This document shows positions 16,598-23,321 of a stretch of DNA of 64,000 nucleotides, one piece after another; the first letter of the stretch is position 1, and the number at the start of each line of letters is the position of its first letter. Position numbers and translations under genes: made by a program. The stretch comes from G965215145 sp965215145. Lineage in GTDB: Bacteria; Bacteroidota; Rhodothermia; Rhodothermales; JANQRZ01. The stretch lies in contig OZ244038.1 of assembly GCA_965215145.1 (NCBI GenBank), forward strand, positions 2,852,001 to 2,916,000. The letters run 5' to 3'. Under the pieces are notes generated by a model. It saw only the letters and a program-made list of their open reading frames with translations. It was not told the DNA's origin and searched no databases.

Positions 16598-16653
16598 GAT
16601 CCAGCCCGGATCTGCCGCCTCTGCCTTCTGCTCTCCGAACGCTGCTCGCTGAC

Positions 16654-17196
16654 ATGGAAGCTCTCCGCGACGCCATCGCCGTCCTCTCCGCCTTCGTCAT
16701 CCCCGCCATCGTGGTCGGGTTCCCGCTCTACGGGCTCTACAAGCGGGTCCCCGTCTACGAGAGCTTCGTCGAGGGCGCGAAGGAGGGGTTCTCCGTCGCC
16801 GTGCGGATCATCCCGTACCTCGTCGCCATCCTGTTCGCCATCGGGATGTTCCGGGCCAGCGGCGCGATGGACTTCCTGGCCGACGCGCTCCGGCCGCTGC
16901 TCAGCCTCGTCGGGTTCCCGCCGGAGGTGCTCCCGATGGCGATCATCCGGCCGCTCACGGGCTCCGGCTCGGCGGCCATCATCCCGGACATGATCGCGCA
17001 GTATGGTGAGGACTCCCTCTTCGTCAAGATGGCCGCGACGATGTTCGGCTCGACGGAGACGACGTTCTACGTGGTCGCGGTCTACTTCGGGGCGGTCAAC
17101 ATCAAGAAGGTCCGCCACGCCGTCCCCGCCGGCCTCATCGCCGACTTCGCCGCGATGCTCATCGCCGTGTGGGTCGTCCGGCTCCTGTTCGCATGA
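16654..17196 (+). CDS. Nucleoside-recognition (Gate) domain membrane protein, SpmB-like
   Basis: 180 aa, about the usual SpmB length. FVIPAIVVGFPLYGLYKRVPVYESFVEGAKEGF (split, residues 14-46), IIRPLTGSGSAAIIPDMI and GSTETTFYVVAVYFGAV are the characteristic SpmB motifs; SGSAAxxPD and STETxFY define the family. Partner of the preceding gene. Probable inner-membrane complex. Confidence 0.9.
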   Translation: MEALRDAIAVLSAFVIPAIVVGFPLYGLYKRVPVYESFVEGAKEGFSVAVRIIPYLVAILFAIGMFRASGAMDFLADALRPLLSLVGFPPEVLPMAIIRPLTGSGSAAIIPDMIAQYGEDSLFVKMAATMFGSTETTFYVVAVYFGAVNIKKVRHAVPAGLIADFAAMLIAVWVVRLLFA

Positions 17197-17204
17197 CGGT
17201 TCCC

Positions 17205-17789
17205 CTAGCTGCGCGTGGCAGGAGGCAGATCGCCCCGTCGCACCTGATCCAGGGATCGTGACGACTCGGGCAGTGGGTGGGCTGCAAACAGTTCCTTTAC
17301 GCTCCGAGAAACGGCCTGTTGAGGAGCTCGCTGAACGACGAAGTGGGCACCCCCCAGCCACCCGCTCATCGTTGAGCTGATCACGAACTTCCACTGATTG
17401 CCCCCACGCTGCCCTCTCACAAACATGTCTATCTGGCGCCGCATACCAGGAAGATCTGGGGGGTATTCTACAACATGAACACTCGTAACGTCCTCCCACC
17501 GCATTAGAGGAGCCTGACCTCCTTGTAGCCAGAAACGGCCGAAACCCACCGCTGCTTGCCCCGTCATCCCTTCTTCAGTCAACGTCAATTTCTTCGTTAG
17601 CACAAACACGCAGAACCACGTCAAGACTGGGAGACCTAGCAGTCCGAGCCACAGATCTAAATTCTCTTTTCCCTCAATCCACTCCAGCGACATGGCGAGC
17701 GCTCCGCATAGCGTAAATATTGTTATAATTAAGAACGCCACCCTATCTTTGACTCGATAGCGCAGCGTCAACGCAGAAGGCTGATTCAT
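17205..17789 (-). CDS. Two-TM protein with PH-like domain, low GC
   Basis: 194 aa. Two hydrophobic segments (about 17-35 and 46-66) are followed by a beta-rich region with LTLTEEGMTGQAAVGFGRFWLQ and WEDVTSVHVVEYPP, the pattern of bacterial PH-like (bPH) domains. The C-terminus after about 160 is polar. Composition is markedly less GC-rich than its neighbours. It ends 9 bp past the spmB-like stop, convergent. It lies next to, but outside, the rsmB-end duplication. Function unknown. Confidence 0.65.
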   Translation of the reverse strand: MNQPSALTLRYRVKDRVAFLIITIFTLCGALAMSLEWIEGKENLDLWLGLLGLPVLTWFCVFVLTKKLTLTEEGMTGQAAVGFGRFWLQGGQAPLMRWEDVTSVHVVEYPPDLPGMRRQIDMFVRGQRGGNQWKFVISSTMSGWLGGAHFVVQRAPQQAVSRSVKELFAAHPLPESSRSLDQVRRGDLPPATRS

Positions 17790-17815
17790 AGGATGCTCGG
17801 ACCAGTCGCATTTGC

Positions 17816-17894
17816 GGCCAAGCTACTGCATCCAAGACAGCTTTGCGGCGAAGGCGCCGTCGGTGCCGTGGCAGTGCGGGAGGGCGAGGTAGTG
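17816..17894 (-). pseudogene. Diverged copy of the rsmB 3' end
   Basis: 79 bp aligned without gaps to 18559-18637, 67 of 79 identical by my count. It encodes HYLALPHCHGTDGAFAAKLS plus a few codons and a TAG stop at the same place as rsmB. It has no start or upstream coding sequence. It marks the far edge of the PIN islet. Confidence 0.85.
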
Positions 17895-17901
17895 CTCCGC
17901 C

Positions 17902-18102
17902 CTATCCTTCTGGCTCGCATGCGTCGTTCTTCTCCAGCGACGGTGCCCTACCCTTCTCCGCCGCACCCTTCTCCGCCGCGCGGACCTTGCCGTTGTAGAA
18001 GGCGATCCGCTCCTCGCGCGTTGCCCCCTTTAACGCCTCGTAGTGGGCGTCGCGGATGCGCCGGACCATCGCCACGGCGTCAATCTCTTTCCCCTTCTCC
18101 AT
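17902..18102 (-). CDS. Small PIN-associated protein, putative antitoxin
   Basis: 66 aa. MVRRIRDAHYEALKGATREERIAFYNGKVRAAE (split) is the pattern seen in small charged proteins encoded beside PIN-domain toxins: a MxRxIRDxxYExLK helix, then EERIxFYxxKAR. The tail is Lys/Glu rich. Its start overlaps the end of the PIN gene by 23 nt. Toxin-first order is unusual for VapBC-like pairs. Assignment as antitoxin is by position. Confidence 0.65.
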   Translation of the reverse strand: MEKGKEIDAVAMVRRIRDAHYEALKGATREERIAFYNGKVRAAEKGAAEKGRAPSLEKNDACEPEG

Positions 18103-18556
18103 GATGGGTCACCTCCCGTGGCGAATAGATCTGGACGGGCCTGTAGCCGCACTCAAGGTTGACGGCACTGAACGCGCGGATCTTGTCGTAATGCACCATG
18201 TGGCGGAAGTTCCAGCTCACCAGCACGTCTACCCCGGCCACCGTTGCCAGGGCGATGTGCGTCGCGTCGTCGTAGAACTTCGGCGTGAGCACGCCGCGGG
18301 CGAGATAGGCGTCCGCGAGAGAAACGGCCTCGTCGTCCACGAGGACCACCTCGGCACCGAGGCCCACCAGTTCTTGATAAGCCGCGCGGACCTCCTGGGG
18401 GGCTCCCTCGATCTCTGCCGCGACGACGGCTGACACGACGGGCAGAAGTCGCCCGAGCCGGAAGTCCTCGGACAGCCCCCTCGACCACGGCGCGAACTCG
18501 GGGTCGAAGCAGCCGCCGGTGACGGAGGCGTCGGTGTAGACGCGGGGGAGCTTCAC
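18080..18556 (-). CDS. PIN-domain protein, VapC-like toxin
   Basis: 158 aa from a GTG nine bp beyond the rsmB stop. PIN acidic residues: VYTDASVTGG (D9), VVAAEIEGAP (E49), FYDDATHIALATVAGVDVLVSWNFRHMVH with the DD pair near 116-117 and the WNF block. Likely Mg-dependent ribonuclease. Because it starts so close behind rsmB on the same strand it would be read from the rsmB transcript. Bounded by duplicated rsmB ends. Confidence 0.85.
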   Translation of the reverse strand: MKLPRVYTDASVTGGCFDPEFAPWSRGLSEDFRLGRLLPVVSAVVAAEIEGAPQEVRAAYQELVGLGAEVVLVDDEAVSLADAYLARGVLTPKFYDDATHIALATVAGVDVLVSWNFRHMVHYDKIRAFSAVNLECGYRPVQIYSPREVTHHGEGERD

Positions 18557-18565
18557 CCGGCCAAG

Positions 18566-19909
18566 CTACCGCACCCGCCGGAGCCGCGCGGCGAAGGCGC
18601 CGTCGGTGCCGTGGCGGTGCGGGAGGGCGAGATAGTGGCCGTCCTCCGTCACCATCTCCGCCGGCACGAACCCCTCGGCTGACTCGGACTCAAACCCGTC
18701 GTGGCGGGCGAGGAAGGCGGCCACGCGCTCAGCGTTCTCCTCGGGCTCGGTGGTGCAGGTGCTGTAGACGAGGAGCCCGCCGGGGCGGACGAGTTGGGCG
18801 GCGGCGTCGAGCAGTTCGTCCTGTAGCTCGACCAGCTCTACGAGGTCGGCCTCGGCGCGGCGCCAGCGGAGGTCGGCGCGCTTGGCGAGGACGCCGAGGC
18901 CGGAGCACGGCGCGTCGAGCAAGACCCGGTCTCCCAGCGGCGGGTCGGGGCGCTGCGCTAGCTCGCGGAGATCGGCGGTTTCCACCTCGACGCTCGTGAG
19001 CCCGTGCGCCTCAGCCGACTGCCGAACGAGGTCGGTGCGGCTCGGGTGGAGGTCGAAGGCGAGGACGCGGCCCCGGTCCCCCATCCGCAGCGCGGCGTAG
19101 AGCGCCTTCCCCCCCGGCGCCGCCGCGGCGTCGATCACCGTCTCGCCGGGCTGCGGGTCGAGGAGGTGGACGACGAGGGCGGCGGCCTCGTCCTGCACGG
19201 CGCACAGCCCCTCCTCCAGCCATCCCGCCCGGAGCACCGGCTGCAACGAGTCCACCGTCACGAACCCCTCCAGCCACCGCGAGGGCTCCCACCCCACGCC
19301 CAGCTCGTTGAGCCGGGTGCCGAACTCGTCGGGGGTGAGCCGCTGCGTGTTGACGCGGAGGGCGTGGCGCGGACGCTCGTTGGCGGCGGCGAGGAGGGCG
19401 CGGGCCTCGTCCTCTCCGTACCGGTCCAGCCAGCGCCGGGCGATCCAGTTGGGGACGGAGGCGCGGACGGCGAGGTCGCGGGCGGTGCGGCCGGAGGTGG
19501 GCTCGGGGAGATCCTCCATCTCGCGAAGGGCGGTGCGGAGGACGGCGTTGACGAGGTGGCCGGCGCCGGGGCGGACGGCCCGCTTCGCCAGCTCGACGGC
19601 CTCGTGGACGGCGGCGTGCGGCGGCGTCCCGAGCACGAGGAGGTCGTAGAGCCCGATCCGGAGGACCTGCCGGACGGCCGGCTCCATCGCGGCGTACTCG
19701 CCGCGGTAGTAGTGGGCAGCGAGGAAGTCGAGCCAGCGGCGGAGCCGGGTGACGCCGGCGACGTAGTCGGCCGCCTGCCGTTCGGCGCGGGCGTCGTCGG
19801 CGTCGGTGGCCCCGGAGGCGTCGCCGCCGACGAGGCCGACGTAGGCGCCCTCCCCCTCGACGCGGAGGAGGCGGGCGAGCGCGCGCTGGCGGGCGGAGGG
19901 GACGGACAT
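18566..19909 (-). CDS. rsmB: 16S rRNA (cytosine-967-C5)-methyltransferase RsmB
   Basis: 447 aa. NusB-like RNA-binding domain (about 1-135), then the SAM-dependent methyltransferase with IDAAAAPGGKAL (SAM site, 259-270), DAPCSGLG (C335) and YSTCT (C385 nucleophile). Both cysteines are required in this NOP2/Sun family. ATG at 19909 chosen since it precedes the NusB-like helix; the longer in-frame extension is atypical. Its last 23 codons and the following 7 bp are duplicated 743 bp downstream beyond the PIN islet. Confidence 0.93.
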   Translation of the reverse strand: MSVPSARQRALARLLRVEGEGAYVGLVGGDASGATDADDARAERQAADYVAGVTRLRRWLDFLAAHYYRGEYAAMEPAVRQVLRIGLYDLLVLGTPPHAAVHEAVELAKRAVRPGAGHLVNAVLRTALREMEDLPEPTSGRTARDLAVRASVPNWIARRWLDRYGEDEARALLAAANERPRHALRVNTQRLTPDEFGTRLNELGVGWEPSRWLEGFVTVDSLQPVLRAGWLEEGLCAVQDEAAALVVHLLDPQPGETVIDAAAAPGGKALYAALRMGDRGRVLAFDLHPSRTDLVRQSAEAHGLTSVEVETADLRELAQRPDPPLGDRVLLDAPCSGLGVLAKRADLRWRRAEADLVELVELQDELLDAAAQLVRPGGLLVYSTCTTEPEENAERVAAFLARHDGFESESAEGFVPAEMVTEDGHYLALPHRHGTDGAFAARLRRVR

Positions 19910-20009
19910 GGCGCGCGGTACGCCGCTCCGCGCGAGGCGTTCGGCAACCTCGCCCCACCGCGCCCGTTGCACCCGCCTCCTCTCTTCCTACCCCCCCTCC
20001 CCCCTCCCG

Positions 20010-20246
20010 ATGCCTACCTGCGACACCTGCGGCAACGACTACGACAAGGCGTTCTCCGTCACCACCCACGAGGGCAAGAGCTACACGTTCGACTCCGTCG
20101 AGTGCATGGCGCAGCGGATGGCGCCGACGTGCGCCGCGTGCGGCGTCCGCATCCTCGGCCACGGCCTCGAAGGCGACGGCCAGTTCTTCTGCTGCGAGCA
20201 CTGCGCCAAGCAGGAGGGCGTGACCGGCCTCAACGACCGCGTCTGA
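20010..20246 (+). CDS. Small zinc-ribbon-like protein
   Basis: 78 aa with cysteine pairs C4/C7, C41/C44 and C61-C62/C65, plus C32: two treble-clef-like metal sites. CDTCGNDYDKAF and SYTFDSVECMAQ resemble TRASH/MYM-like metal-binding stretches found in many actinobacterial and Rhodothermota proteins. The gene ends 2 bp before the DUF4385 gene. Role unknown; may be a metal-binding accessory. Confidence 0.75.
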   Translation: MPTCDTCGNDYDKAFSVTTHEGKSYTFDSVECMAQRMAPTCAACGVRILGHGLEGDGQFFCCEHCAKQEGVTGLNDRV

Positions 20247-20248
20247 GC

Positions 20249-20710
20249 ATGGCGGCGGACGGCGTCGAGTACGACGTTGACTTCCGCCGGCGGCCGGAGT
20301 GCTACCGCATCGGGCGTGGGGAGCGCGGCGTCTTCAAGGTGCAGCCGTACAAGTCGGAGCTGCTGCCGCTGTGGGGGTTCAAGGACCCCGAGACGGCGCG
20401 GGCCTCCTCCCAGGCGATCTGGGAGCGGTTCGAGGACTACCGCGACACGGGTGACTTCGTGGGGATAGACATGGCGCGGAAGTATCTCCAGATGGGGTAC
20501 ACCCGCGCCATGCGCTACGCGAAGTACCCCGGCGGCCGGAAGCGCGACGCCGACGGCGCCGAGCGTGCGCCCGAGCGCTGGGCCGACCCGGAGAAGCGGG
20601 AGGCCGCGCTGATCTTCAAGGAGCGATGGGACGCCGCGAAGGCGGACCCCGAGTACCAGCGGCTCCGCGAGGTGCACCGCGCGCTCGACCGCCCCGCCGA
20701 CTGCCCGTGA
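20249..20710 (+). CDS. DUF4385 family protein
   Basis: 153 aa. DVDFRRRPECYRIGRGERGVFKVQPYKSELLPLWGFKDP (split), DYRDTGDFVGIDMARKYLQMGYTRAMRYAKYPGGRK (split): this is the DUF4385 core almost complete. Widespread in bacteria and some eukaryotes; no function known. Possibly co-transcribed with the preceding zinc-ribbon gene. Confidence 0.85.
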   Translation: MAADGVEYDVDFRRRPECYRIGRGERGVFKVQPYKSELLPLWGFKDPETARASSQAIWERFEDYRDTGDFVGIDMARKYLQMGYTRAMRYAKYPGGRKRDADGAERAPERWADPEKREAALIFKERWDAAKADPEYQRLREVHRALDRPADCP

Positions 20711-20871
20711 GTGTCCGCTGCGACGGACAGCATCGGGTGCCAATCCGATATCCCCAAATTCTTGACAATTCAGCGTTTCCGCCTGGATGCCCCGCTCCGG
20801 CACACGCTTTGGCTTCCGTCACCTGTACTGCTGCGGTGCCAGACCTCCTTCACCACATCCCCATCTCCGCC

Positions 20872-21366
20872 ATGACCCCCCGATTCCTCCTGCCCGCGCT
20901 GCTGCTGTTCGTCAGCGCCTCCGTCCTCCTCTCCGCGCCGGCTCAGGCCCAGCGCTCCCACTCCGACAACGTCTCCGTCTTCGTCAACCGGCTCGTCGAG
21001 GCCCCCGACGGGAACACGTACCGCATCCGGGGCCGGCTCAAGATGGCCGGCACGGTCGCACAGAACGAAGACGGCGAGTTGGCCGTCGACGGCCGCGTCA
21101 ACGCCCGCGACCTACGGGCCACCGGCGTCGACACCGACGGGGTCTACCGGATCGTCGGGGCGGCGAACGCGATGGACGTGGACCTCGAGAACCCGCGCGG
21201 ACGTGCTTCGCGCTACATGGCCACCATCGACGCAAACCTCGAAGGCCAGGGCGACGCACAGGACTACCGCGTCCGGTTCACCCTCCGCGGCGTCGTCAGC
21301 GCGGACGAGGAGGGGCCGCGCCGGGTGACGGCGCGCATCACCGACGTCCGGTTCGTCGAGCGTTAG
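20872..21366 (+). CDS. Secreted hypothetical protein
   Basis: 164 aa. Signal peptide MTPRFLLPALLLFVSASVLLSAPAQAQ with AQA cleavage. The mature part is a predicted all-beta domain (YRIRGRLKMAG, YRVRFTLRGVV, VTARITDVRFVER). No family recognised. Flanked by a 160-bp upstream gap with no other gene; encoded convergent to the TRAP lipoprotein gene. Confidence 0.7.
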   Translation: MTPRFLLPALLLFVSASVLLSAPAQAQRSHSDNVSVFVNRLVEAPDGNTYRIRGRLKMAGTVAQNEDGELAVDGRVNARDLRATGVDTDGVYRIVGAANAMDVDLENPRGRASRYMATIDANLEGQGDAQDYRVRFTLRGVVSADEEGPRRVTARITDVRFVER

Positions 21367-21428
21367 CCGCCGCGCACCACCCGAGTCCCACATGGAGGGG
21401 GCGGGCCACACCGGCTCGCCCCTTCTGT

Positions 21429-22541
21429 TTACGCGGCTTGCGGCTCGACACGCCCCGAGAAGGCGAACTCGGCGTAGGCGTGTTCGGCGAGGCCGAACCA
21501 GCGGTCGGACGCCTGCTGGAAGGCGCGGTAGCTGTCGAGGAGGTCGCCACCCAACTCGTCGTTCAGCATCGCCTCGGCGGCCTCGCGGGCGGCGGCCATC
21601 ACGTCCGGGGGGAAGGGGCGGATCTCAATGCCCGCGTCGACGAGGCGCTGGAGGGCCGGCGGGTTCAGCGCGTCGTACTCCGCGAGCATCTGCGCGTTGG
21701 CCTCCAGCGCCGCCGCCGAGAGGGCCTCCTGATACGCCCCCGGCAGCTGGTCCCACGCCTGCTGGTTCACGTAGAACGACAGCATCGCGCTCGGCTCCCA
21801 CCAGCCGGGGTAGTAGTAGTTCTGGGCCACCTTGTGGAAGCCGAGCTTCTCGTCGTCGTACGGCCCGATCCACTCCGTCGCGTCGATGGTGCCGCGTTCG
21901 AGGGCCTGGTAGATCTCGCCGCCGGGGAGCACGAGGGCCGCCACACCGAGCCGGTCCATGACCCGCCCGCCAAGGCCGGGGATCCGCATCTTCAGCCCGC
22001 CGAGGTCCGCCGCCGAGCCGATCTCGCGGCGCCACCACCCGCCCATCTGCGTGCCCGTGTTGCCACCGGGGAAGCTGATCACCCCGAAGTCGGCGAGGAG
22101 GCCGCGCGTCCGGTCGAGCCCATCGCCGGCGAGCATCCACGCGTTGTGCTGCCGCGCGGTGAGCCCGAACGGCACGCCCGTCTCGAACGCCAGCGCCGGG
22201 TTCTTCCCGACGTAGTAGTACCCCGCCGTGTGGCCGACCTCGGCCGTCCGGTTCTGCACGGCGTCGAGCACCTGGAGGCCGGGGACGAGCTCGCCCGCCG
22301 GGTACGGGCGGATCTCGAAGCGCTCGTCGGTGAGGGCCGCGACGCGCCCGGCCAGCGTCTCAGCGCCGCGGTAGATCACGTCGGAGGAGCGGGGGAAGCT
22401 GGAGGCGAGGCGCCAGCGGACGCGCGGGGCCGTCTGCACGGCGGGGGCCTCGGAGGCGCCGGCCTCGTCGCCGCCGCAGGCCGTCAGCGCAGCGGCGGCG
22501 GCGCCCACAGCGGCGTGGCGGACGAACGTTCGGCGTTCCAT
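21429..22541 (-). CDS. TRAP transporter substrate-binding lipoprotein (DctP family)
   Basis: 370 aa. The N-terminus MERRTFVRHAAVGAAAAALTACGG combines a twin-Arg motif and a lipobox (LTAC), so a Tat-exported lipoprotein is likely. The mature part shows DctP features: WRLASSFPRSSDVIYRGAETLAGRVAALT, FEIRPYPAGEL, GLKMRIPGLGGRVMDRLG, DATEWIGPYDDEKLGFHKVAQNYYYPGWWEP. This subgroup typically binds 2-oxo or aromatic acids. No TRAP permease (DctQM) is adjacent, so the partner must lie elsewhere. ATG at 22541 chosen for the signal peptide. Confidence 0.9.
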   Translation of the reverse strand: MERRTFVRHAAVGAAAAALTACGGDEAGASEAPAVQTAPRVRWRLASSFPRSSDVIYRGAETLAGRVAALTDERFEIRPYPAGELVPGLQVLDAVQNRTAEVGHTAGYYYVGKNPALAFETGVPFGLTARQHNAWMLAGDGLDRTRGLLADFGVISFPGGNTGTQMGGWWRREIGSAADLGGLKMRIPGLGGRVMDRLGVAALVLPGGEIYQALERGTIDATEWIGPYDDEKLGFHKVAQNYYYPGWWEPSAMLSFYVNQQAWDQLPGAYQEALSAAALEANAQMLAEYDALNPPALQRLVDAGIEIRPFPPDVMAAAREAAEAMLNDELGGDLLDSYRAFQQASDRWFGLAEHAYAEFAFSGRVEPQAA

Positions 22542-22605
22542 CGGGCGAAGGGCGAAGGTTGGATGGTCCGAGGAGAGGAAGGATACGGGAGGGGGACGGG
22601 AGGGG

Positions 22606-23214
22606 TCAGCCCCCCTCAATCGCCCCCCGCCCGCCGAGCGCCTCGACGAAGGCCGCGCGCAGCGCCTTGGCTTCCGAGCGGCGGACGCGGACGACGAGCT
22701 CGGTCTCGTCTGTGAAGCGCTCCTCGGCCACCTCGGCGTCGAAGCGGTGGAGGACGTGGCGCGCCGGGGCCGTGTCGGCGTAGGCGAACCGGAGCCGCAG
22801 CGGGACGCGCACGATCCGCTCGACGACGCGGGCCGCGTCGAGCGCCGCGGCGGCGGCCTCGCCGTAGGCGCGGACGAGGCCGCCGGTCCCGAGCTTCGTC
22901 CCCCCGTAGTACCGCGTCACCACGACGACGGCGTCGGTGAGGGCGCGGCCTTCGAGCTGCCGGAGGATCGGGGTGCCGGCCGACCCGCTCGGCTCGCCGT
23001 CGTCGCTGAAGCGGAACGCGTCGCCGGACGGGCCGAGGCGGTAGGCCCAGCAGTGGTGCGTCGCCGCATGCTCGCGCCGGCGGACGGCCGCGAGGCGCGC
23101 CAGCACCTCGGGCTCCGTCGCCACCGGAAACGCCTCGCCGATAAACCGCGAGCCCTTCGTCTTGGGCGGCTCCGCGGCGGCGGGGGCGGCGAGGGTGCGG
23201 TAGGCGTCGGTCAT
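22606..23214 (-). CDS. YigZ/IMPACT family protein
   Basis: 202 aa, near the usual 200. KTKGSRFIGEAFPVATEPEV, ATHHCWAYRLG, FSDDGEPSGSAGTPILRQLEG, VVVVTRYYGGTKLGTGGLVRAYGEAA are all diagnostic. The C-terminal DUF1949-like domain is present (about 135-200). Bacterial members are implicated in stress adaptation and translational control by analogy to eukaryotic IMPACT. Start ATG at 23214; just upstream is a tandem duplication of an 18-bp unit (about 23216-23251). Confidence 0.9.
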   Translation of the reverse strand: MTDAYRTLAAPAAAEPPKTKGSRFIGEAFPVATEPEVLARLAAVRRREHAATHHCWAYRLGPSGDAFRFSDDGEPSGSAGTPILRQLEGRALTDAVVVVTRYYGGTKLGTGGLVRAYGEAAAAALDAARVVERIVRVPLRLRFAYADTAPARHVLHRFDAEVAEERFTDETELVVRVRRSEAKALRAAFVEALGGRGAIEGG

Positions 23215-23321
23215 CCCGTGAGGACTGAGAAACCCGTGAGGACTGAGAAAAGGGAGCGTAGCGGGGCGAGCCGTAACCATACAGTGGTATCTTCTCCGGA
23301 CGGATTCGTACGCCTGAAGGT

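Noticed and set aside
17790..17815. Possible copy of the spmB 3' end
   Set aside because: TCGCAT and a few other bases match, but no extended alignment.
23216..23251. Tandem 18-bp duplication upstream of the YigZ gene
   Set aside because: Real, but too short and simple to suggest more than replication slippage.
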